Positions 16,179 to 20,786 of a stretch of DNA of 20,786 nt are shown in pieces. The notes under the pieces were generated by a model. The model was not told the DNA's origin, made no database searches, and saw nothing but the letters and a program-made list of their open reading frames with translations. The position numbers were made by a program, and so were the translations under genes. Each line of letters begins with the position of its first letter. The stretch's first letter is position 1. Source of the DNA: a virus. The DNA lies in IMG/VR virus record IMGVR_UViG_3300031707_000229, positions 1 to 20,786 of that record, one strand, 5' to 3'.

Positions 16179-18929
16179 ATGGCAAATGTAATGATAACCG
16201 AACAAGGTTTAGATTTTGTAATGAACGCGCACGATGATGGCGCTTTAATTAGTATAGCTTATTTTGTTCCCGTTTATGATAATCGTATTGACGGAAATGT
16301 AAGATCAAGTGGATTAACTTCGGCTTTTGCTGAAATTGCGGATGAATCATTAACTGATCCTATTGGTGAAATTATATGGAACGTAAGCGGAACTCCTTAT
16401 AATATATCAGAATCAGATTCATTTCTTATATCAGCAGGAACTATAGTAGGAAACGATGTTACTAATACTTTTCAAGATGACTCCGAACCAATAAATTTAT
16501 ATAACGGAATTCCACTCTCAAATCATGTTAGCGGTACCGATTTAGAAAAAACAACAGCCGGAAATCTTACGAATTGGACAATGACAGGATTAACTAGGGT
16601 TACTGGTAACAATAGTATGCCTACTTCCACTTCAATAGATTATTTTCCTGTAGTTGATTATTATCCAATTTATGATTCAGCTGAAGAAGGTAGATTAAGA
16701 GGAACTTTTAAATGCTTGATTTCTAAAGATGTTGGAAGATTTAAATTTAATAAAATAGCCCTTTATGCCATTCAATATGTAAACGGAGTTCCGAATTCCA
16801 ATATTGAATTTTTTGGTGAAGCTTATTTAAACGAACCCATTGTTAAAGCAGGATTATCTCAAGACGGTTTTGACAATATTATATTAGACCTTCAAATAGA
16901 TTTACATTCAGTTAGTTCTACATGGGATGAAGTTTTCTTTTCATCATCTGCGGATTATTGGAGTCATTCACCAGGAGGACTTTATTTTCCTAATAAAGTC
17001 GGTATTGGACAATATGATAATAATGTTTATGAAATGGAATCTGCTTTGCATGTTAGAAGAACTAGAGATACTTCAGGTGCAATTGATTTAACTATTCCTC
17101 AATTAAGATTAGATCATGATAACAATCATTGGGTTTCGTTTGAAGTTTCATCAACCGCATGGGATATACCGCATGGTTCACAAGGATCTGATTTGTTACT
17201 TACAGGGCCTACTTTATTTAGTACTGATTCTGTTGCATTATTACCTAAATTAGATATGACTTGGAATCTCGGTACGAGCGCATCGCATTTTAGATCAGCT
17301 TGGATAAAAGAAACATTACCTTTGAAGATTCCTTTAAACGTTGAACATGATTATGGCACTGCCGTTAGTATTAATAATGGAAAAATATTATTAGGATCTC
17401 CTAACGGACTATTAGAATGGCCAACAAGATCAGAATATGCTATAAGAGTTTTAGACGCTTCTATTTCAATTACTTCAGGCGCTGATTTGTACGGAAGTTT
17501 TAAAGGCGGAGATTTAATCAGAAATGCGGACGAATTATTAATTTATACAACATTTTGTACTTATGCTTATCCATATACTGAATATAAAGCTTCTGATATT
17601 GTAATAGTAGCTGGAGTAAATGAACAAGGAACTTATACTTCAATAAACGGACAAACCGGATTAACTCATAAAAATCTTTTACATGAATTTGTAACAGATT
17701 TAGATTTTGTTACAAATACAAGTAACGAAGCTAAATTATTATTTGCTGGTAGAGGCGGTTTAAAATTGACTGCTCCAATCGAAATATCAACTAAAAGAAA
17801 TAGTTATTTGTATAATCAGGTAACTTATAATCATTATAATGCTATGATAATGACTAGAGAGCCTTATTTCTTTATTGGAGCTGGTTTATCAGAAGAAATA
17901 TTATGTACTAATTGGGATACTATAAATCGATATATAACTAACGCAACATGGGACTTTTGTGCTTTATTAACTACAACTGAATCGAAATTATTTTTAGTAG
18001 CTAAAAATATAATTACAACTGGGGATATTATTCCTAAATTAGATAATTTAGATGATATCGGAACAGATGCTTTAAAATATAAAAAAATATACGGACATTC
18101 AATGGATTTTGATTGGGGTGCAACTCAAATTTCAACATTATCAACAGGATCTATTTATTCATATTTAATGGGATTTTATTTTAGTTCATATATTTATACT
18201 TCGTCACAAAAAACTGCAATTATTTCATTATTACCAGGAAGTTCTGTATATGATAAATATTATACTAACGGAATATTTAGTACCATATCAAATATAGGAA
18301 ATAGTAGTCAAAGAATAACGAATGGTTATTTCGATTTAGTAGATACAACAAATATTCAAGTAAATACTTTAACAACTCCTAATTTACAGACGCAAGTAGG
18401 TAATATAACAACGAGTTTAGGTAGTTGGAGTACTTTAACAAATATTATATCTACAAATATTGTAAGTATAGATCCGGCATATTATCCAACTATTCAATCA
18501 CAATATTGTATTATGGGTAAAACTTTATTATTAAATTTAAAATTGACAGGATCTTTACCTGCTAGAACTGTAGGATATCATGAAAATTTATTTCAAATAA
18601 AAAATTGCTTTGGTAAAAATATAAATGTAAATAATTTGGGATCTATTACGACATCAATTGTTGATTTAAGTAGTGTAATAAATAGTTTACAAATAAAAGG
18701 ATCTTCAAATGGATCAATCAATGCGACTTATTTACCAGGAGGACAAAATTTTATAGTATGGTATCAATCACAATTAAATAATTTATATTATTATAAGTTA
18801 TTTACAGTACATTATGATGGAGTTTTGGATATGTTATCTTTTTATGCACATCCAAAAGCATTACCGACAGATAGGGCAATTTCAGGATCAATATATCCAA
18901 CAGAAATGTTATTAACGTTTAGTATTTAA
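16179..18929 (+). CDS. Tail fibre protein with tail-collar-type N-terminus
   Basis: The N-terminal ~250 residues of this 916-residue protein fit the phage tail-collar fibre N-terminal domain that attaches fibres such as P2 gpH to the baseplate. The matching parts are MITEQGLDFVMNAHDDGALI at the start, then GRFKFNKIALYAIQ and EFFGEAYLNEPIVKAG, the region that in the family carries a regular F.f..I.l.a pattern. After this come GIG and LHV motifs, then two copies of a shaft-end motif: KLDMTWNLGTSASHFRSAWI near residue 354 and KLDNLDDIGTDALKYKKIYG near residue 618. The last ~150 residues are unique and may be the receptor-binding tip. No S74 chaperone domain is seen. It follows the gpI-like gene, as gpH follows gpI in P2. 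The ribosome site is AAAGGGG at 16164-16170. Confidence 0.78.
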   Translation: MANVMITEQGLDFVMNAHDDGALISIAYFVPVYDNRIDGNVRSSGLTSAFAEIADESLTDPIGEIIWNVSGTPYNISESDSFLISAGTIVGNDVTNTFQDDSEPINLYNGIPLSNHVSGTDLEKTTAGNLTNWTMTGLTRVTGNNSMPTSTSIDYFPVVDYYPIYDSAEEGRLRGTFKCLISKDVGRFKFNKIALYAIQYVNGVPNSNIEFFGEAYLNEPIVKAGLSQDGFDNIILDLQIDLHSVSSTWDEVFFSSSADYWSHSPGGLYFPNKVGIGQYDNNVYEMESALHVRRTRDTSGAIDLTIPQLRLDHDNNHWVSFEVSSTAWDIPHGSQGSDLLLTGPTLFSTDSVALLPKLDMTWNLGTSASHFRSAWIKETLPLKIPLNVEHDYGTAVSINNGKILLGSPNGLLEWPTRSEYAIRVLDASISITSGADLYGSFKGGDLIRNADELLIYTTFCTYAYPYTEYKASDIVIVAGVNEQGTYTSINGQTGLTHKNLLHEFVTDLDFVTNTSNEAKLLFAGRGGLKLTAPIEISTKRNSYLYNQVTYNHYNAMIMTREPYFFIGAGLSEEILCTNWDTINRYITNATWDFCALLTTTESKLFLVAKNIITTGDIIPKLDNLDDIGTDALKYKKIYGHSMDFDWGATQISTLSTGSIYSYLMGFYFSSYIYTSSQKTAIISLLPGSSVYDKYYTNGIFSTISNIGNSSQRITNGYFDLVDTTNIQVNTLTTPNLQTQVGNITTSLGSWSTLTNIISTNIVSIDPAYYPTIQSQYCIMGKTLLLNLKLTGSLPARTVGYHENLFQIKNCFGKNINVNNLGSITTSIVDLSSVINSLQIKGSSNGSINATYLPGGQNFIVWYQSQLNNLYYYKLFTVHYDGVLDMLSFYAHPKALPTDRAISGSIYPTEMLLTFSI

Positions 18930-18935
18930 TTTAAT

Positions 18936-18941
18936 AGGAGG
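18936..18941 (+). promoter_or_regulatory. Strong Shine-Dalgarno site AGGAGG
   Basis: A full AGGAGG lies six bases before ATG 18948. It is the best match to the anti-Shine-Dalgarno sequence seen in the window, suggesting efficient initiation of the small helical protein and, through the 8-base overlap, of the tube-family gene behind it. Confidence 0.7.
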
Positions 18942-18947
18942 TTAGTT

Positions 18948-19445
18948 ATGAGAAGAAGTTTAACAAGAGAATCTATTTTTGAAATGTTTATTATTTTGAA
19001 GAGGGATTTTAAGGACGATGTAGTTTATGATAATAGATTTTCATTTGCAATGGATAGAAACTTAAATAATTTAATTGGTGAAACAGAATCATTAATTAAA
19101 GCCAGAAAGTCTTCTATTCCTGAGTTTAATGAATTTGAATCGAAAAGAAACGATATTATTAAAAAATACGTCGTTCCAGGAACAAATAGTAGTTTCTCAA
19201 CTCAAGAAGATGAGAAAAAATGTCAAGATGAAATTATTGAGTTAACTAAGGTTTACGAGAAAGCAATTGCTGATCGAACCGAAGAAGTTAAACTTTATAA
19301 TGAAATTTTGACTGAAGAAATTGAAGTAGATATTGTTCAAGCTCCTTTTAAGTCATTTCCTCAATTAAATAGGGTTCAGATGAGAGCTTTGAGACCTATG
19401 TTTAAGGAAACTGATGAGCAAATTGCGGAGATAATTAATGGCTGA
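18948..19445 (+). CDS. Small helical protein of unknown function, coupled to the tube gene
   Basis: I do not recognise this 165-residue protein with confidence. It is charged and mostly helical by composition: residues 30-70 and 90-130 contain long runs without proline and with regular hydrophobic spacing, suggesting a helical hairpin or coiled coil. The layout, with a central ...KRNDIIKKYV... and a later LYNEILTEEIEVDIVQA stretch before a final helix, loosely recalls the DUF1617 family of small phage proteins; this is weak. Its TGA stop (19443-19445) overlaps the start of the tube-family gene by eight bases, so translation is probably coupled. A tail-assembly or chaperone role would fit the position but is inference only. 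Confidence 0.7.
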   Translation: MRRSLTRESIFEMFIILKRDFKDDVVYDNRFSFAMDRNLNNLIGETESLIKARKSSIPEFNEFESKRNDIIKKYVVPGTNSSFSTQEDEKKCQDEIIELTKVYEKAIADRTEEVKLYNEILTEEIEVDIVQAPFKSFPQLNRVQMRALRPMFKETDEQIAEIING

Positions 19446-19977
19446 TAATAATATGTACCCGAATTTGTTTCATTCGGATAAGTGGCAAGTTAGCTTTTCT
19501 AACTTGCCAAGTATTCAATCTATTAGAGATATGCGGATATATGATAATTTTGTGAAGAGTATTACTTTTCCTGATTATAATATGGGTGAAATTTATTCAG
19601 ATATTATGGGATTTAGAATTAGACATCCTCTTTCAAAACCTAATGAAGAATTATCTCAAGTACAAATAGAATTTAAGTTATCTGAGGATATGTTAAATTA
19701 TATATACTTGTTTGAGTGGATGAGAGGGATGAAGTACGGAGATGTAGAAGATTTCGAGCGTAAAGAAGATTATTTCAGAAAATACACAATCAAAGCAATT
19801 ACTATAAATATATTAGATAATCAGAAAAGAGATATAGCTTATTGGAAAATGACAGAATGTTTTCTATTAAGTGTAGGATCTTTGCCATTAGAAATGGGAA
19901 CAAGTGAAGAAGTTACTTTTACTTGTAATTTTAGCTATTCTGAAATTTTTTATGAAAAGATTAATATTGAAGTTTAA
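19438..19977 (+). CDS. Tail tube family protein (gp19-like)
   Basis: This 179-residue protein resembles the T4 gp19 tube family in length (gp19 is 163 residues) and in layout. It has an N-terminal strand KWQVSFSNLPS, then VKSITFPDYNMGEIYSDIMG and a loop with RIRHPLSKPNEE, then a strand and helix VQIEFKLSEDMLNYIYLFEW, then a C-terminal beta meander (IKAITINILDNQKR ... MTECFLLSVGSLPLEM ... VTFTCNFSYSEIF). It may be the major tube protein or a tube initiator of the gp54/gp48 kind, although those are roughly twice as long. ATG 19438 lies within the end of the preceding gene, behind GGAG at 19427-19430. A perfect 11-base inverted repeat lies in its codons 16-24. Family assignment is by pattern and is moderately sure. 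Confidence 0.6.
   Translation: MADNNMYPNLFHSDKWQVSFSNLPSIQSIRDMRIYDNFVKSITFPDYNMGEIYSDIMGFRIRHPLSKPNEELSQVQIEFKLSEDMLNYIYLFEWMRGMKYGDVEDFERKEDYFRKYTIKAITINILDNQKRDIAYWKMTECFLLSVGSLPLEMGTSEEVTFTCNFSYSEIFYEKINIEV
19483..19509 (+). repeat. Perfect 11-base inverted repeat inside the tube gene
   Basis: TGGCAAGTTAG (19483-19493) and CTAACTTGCCA (19499-19509) are exact reverse complements around a five-base CTTTT loop. In mRNA this is a stable hairpin by the standards of this AT-rich region, starting 45 bases after the ATG. It is not followed by a run of T, so it is not a factor-independent terminator. It encodes WQVSFSNLP in frame. Confidence 0.85.
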
Positions 19978-19989
19978 AGGAGATTAATT

Positions 19990-20379
19990 ATGAATGTTGA
20001 AAATTTATTGGAAATAGAAGTTCTTGTAGATGATAAAGTTATATCGGAAACATGTAATCGGATAGGAATCGCCAATAAAAAGCGAAGAATATTATATCCA
20101 AGTTGTTATTTATATACTGAAAATGATAAAAAATATTTAGTTCATTTTAAGCAGATGTTTCTATTAACCAGAGAATCAGCTTATAATGCAATGTGCGACG
20201 ATGACTATCTAAGAAGAAATGCGATAGCTTATTGTTTAAGAAACTGGGGATTAATAGACGTAAAAGAAGAAAGTATTCAACCTTATAATAAGTTTATATT
20301 TGTATTGCCTCATACTCAAAAGAGCGAATGGACTATAAGTCATAAATTTAATTTTAGAAGTTTGACTAATAAAATATAA
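19990..20379 (+). CDS. regA: RegA-like translational repressor
   Basis: RegA in T4 is a small RNA-binding protein that represses translation of many early phage mRNAs, including its own, by binding around their initiation sites. This 129-residue protein (T4 RegA is 122) matches it along its length as I remember the T4 sequence. Shared parts are RIGIANKK and ILYPSC (residues 24-39), KYLVHFKQM (48-56), the stretch RRNAIAYCLRNWGLIDV (75-91), and KSEWTISHKF (111-120). The corresponding T4 stretches are MGIANNK, VLYQSC, YYIVHFKEM, RRDSIAWLLEDWGLIEI and KHEWKLVPKY. It begins at ATG 19990 with AAGGAG (19977-19982) overlapping the stop of the tube gene. Its place behind a tail gene differs from T4, where regA lies between genes 62 and 43. 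Target mRNAs here are unknown. Confidence 0.88.
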   Translation: MNVENLLEIEVLVDDKVISETCNRIGIANKKRRILYPSCYLYTENDKKYLVHFKQMFLLTRESAYNAMCDDDYLRRNAIAYCLRNWGLIDVKEESIQPYNKFIFVLPHTQKSEWTISHKFNFRSLTNKI

Positions 20380-20382
20380 ATA
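20375..20382 (+). promoter_or_regulatory. Weak candidate late promoter core (TATAAATA)
   Basis: An exact TATAAATA overlaps the regA stop codon, 13 bases before the next ATG. If transcription began at the usual T4 late distance, the start would fall in or next to the ribosome site AAGGGG (20385-20390), leaving almost no leader. It may therefore be chance. Confidence 0.25.
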
Positions 20383-20395
20383 TTAAGGGGAATTT

Positions 20396-20590
20396 ATGAT
20401 TACTGATAAAAATTTTGAATGTGATGAAAACGATTTAGAAGGATTTGATGATTTTGTTGATTATTATGGGTTTAATAATAAAGAAGATGAAGAATTAGCA
20501 GAATTAGACTTTAATGATCGTTTTTATAATATAGAAGATGATGATCTGGAAAGTTTTGAAAACGGTTTAGATAATGATAAAAAAGAATAA
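20396..20590 (+). CDS. Very acidic small protein, unknown function
   Basis: This 64-residue protein has 25 Asp/Glu against 5 Lys/Arg by my count, a net charge near -20, with acidic clusters such as NKEDEELAELDFND and NIEDDDLESFE. It has one cysteine and no membrane segment. AAGGGG at 20385-20390 gives a good ribosome site six bases before the ATG, which supports it as a real gene. Such proteins in phages can mimic nucleic acid or bind basic host proteins, but nothing in this sequence shows which, and no family is recognised. It follows regA by 16 bases and precedes another gene with its own AAGGAG site. Confidence 0.65.
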   Translation: MITDKNFECDENDLEGFDDFVDYYGFNNKEDEELAELDFNDRFYNIEDDDLESFENGLDNDKKE

Positions 20591-20597
20591 TTTCATA

Positions 20598-20603
20598 AAG
20601 GAG
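20598..20603 (+). promoter_or_regulatory. Shine-Dalgarno site AAGGAG for the last gene
   Basis: AAGGAG lies eight bases before ATG 20612 and supports the start of the incomplete last reading frame. Confidence 0.6.
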
Positions 20604-20611
20604 ATAATAAT

Positions 20612-20786
20612 ATGTTAGAATTTGCCAAATATTTACGCGAGAACTATAAGGAAGATGTGTCTAAAGCCGAAGTCATCATCAAAGATAAATGGGATAAAGT
20701 AGTTGCCATTATAAAAGAAGCTTTTGATGATAACTATTCTGATAAAACTACGGCTATTCATAAAATCAAAACAGAATTTGTGAATA
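20612..20786 (+). CDS. N-terminal part of an unidentified helical protein (runs off the window)
   Basis: The frame starts at ATG 20612 and stays open for 58 codons to the end of the window. It begins MLEFAKYLRENYKEDVSKAE and continues as a Lys/Glu-rich, probably helical sequence (KDKWDKVVAIIKEAFDDNY). I recognise no family. Its codon choice is less AT-biased than its neighbours: GCC three times, CGC, GTC and ATC several times within 58 codons. That could reflect a highly expressed protein or a different origin; the sample is too small to decide. The strong ribosome site at 20598-20603 supports it as a real gene. Confidence 0.65.
   Translation, partial: MLEFAKYLRENYKEDVSKAEVIIKDKWDKVVAIIKEAFDDNYSDKTTAIHKIKTEFVN

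Noticed and set aside
19483-19515. Inverted repeat considered as a transcription terminator
   Set aside because: No T run follows the stem and it lies near the start of a coding region.
53-20590. Possible stop-codon reassignment, since none of the twelve complete genes ends in TAG
   Set aside because: All genes read open under the standard code, none contains in-frame TAG, and both TAA and TGA are used as stops; with so few genes the absence of TAG is not evidence.

Overview
The window is a tail and baseplate region of a large, AT-rich (roughly 30% G+C by eye, not computed), contractile-tailed bacteriophage (myovirus) of the broad T4-like type. The evidence is a gp25/gpW-type wedge protein, a gp6/gpJ-type wedge protein, a gp7/gpI-type C-terminal domain, a gp5/gpV-type OB-fold spike, a gp19-like tube protein and a recognisable homologue of the T4 translational repressor RegA. 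All genes lie on the + strand and are packed end to end, with gaps of 0-55 bases and one 8-base overlap. There is no factor-independent terminator, tRNA, insertion sequence or CRISPR array. Shine-Dalgarno sites (AAGGA, GAGG, AGGAGG) precede nearly every start, so the host is a bacterium; which one cannot be read from this sequence.

Layout: 3-53 is the tail end of an upstream gene. 53-850 is the spike protein (OB fold, no lysozyme domain). 861-7574 is a 2237-residue fibre protein made largely of imperfect ~48-residue repeats and larger duplicated modules. 7598-8065 is a small TTG-started protein with a glycosyltransferase-like DxD motif. 8121-8510 is gp25/gpW. 8522-11209 is gp6/gpJ. 11220-14165 is a PKD-containing virion protein. 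14178-16130 carries a gpI/gp7-like domain behind a long unknown N-terminal part. 16179-18929 is a second fibre with a tail-collar-type N-terminus. 18948-19445 is a small helical protein. 19438-19977 is a tube-family protein. 19990-20379 is RegA. 20396-20590 is a very acidic small protein. 20612-20786 is the start of an unidentified gene.

How it fits together: the order spike - gp25 - gp6 - gpI-like - fibre matches the P2 order V-W-J-I-H, with three extra genes inserted (giant fibre, DxD protein, PKD protein). The products would form the spike, the wedge ring and the fibres attached to it. The RegA homologue sits directly downstream of the tube-family gene, whereas in T4 it lies in the replication cluster, so here a post-transcriptional regulator is embedded in a structural operon. 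Exact TATAAATA sequences (the T4 late-promoter core) occur in three of the short intergenic gaps, suggesting late transcription restarts within the cluster. The most notable observations are the placement of RegA, the mosaic giant fibre with near-identical tracts, the perfect inverted repeat inside the tube gene, and the inserted PKD and glycosyltransferase-like genes. No wholly new multi-gene system could be demonstrated.
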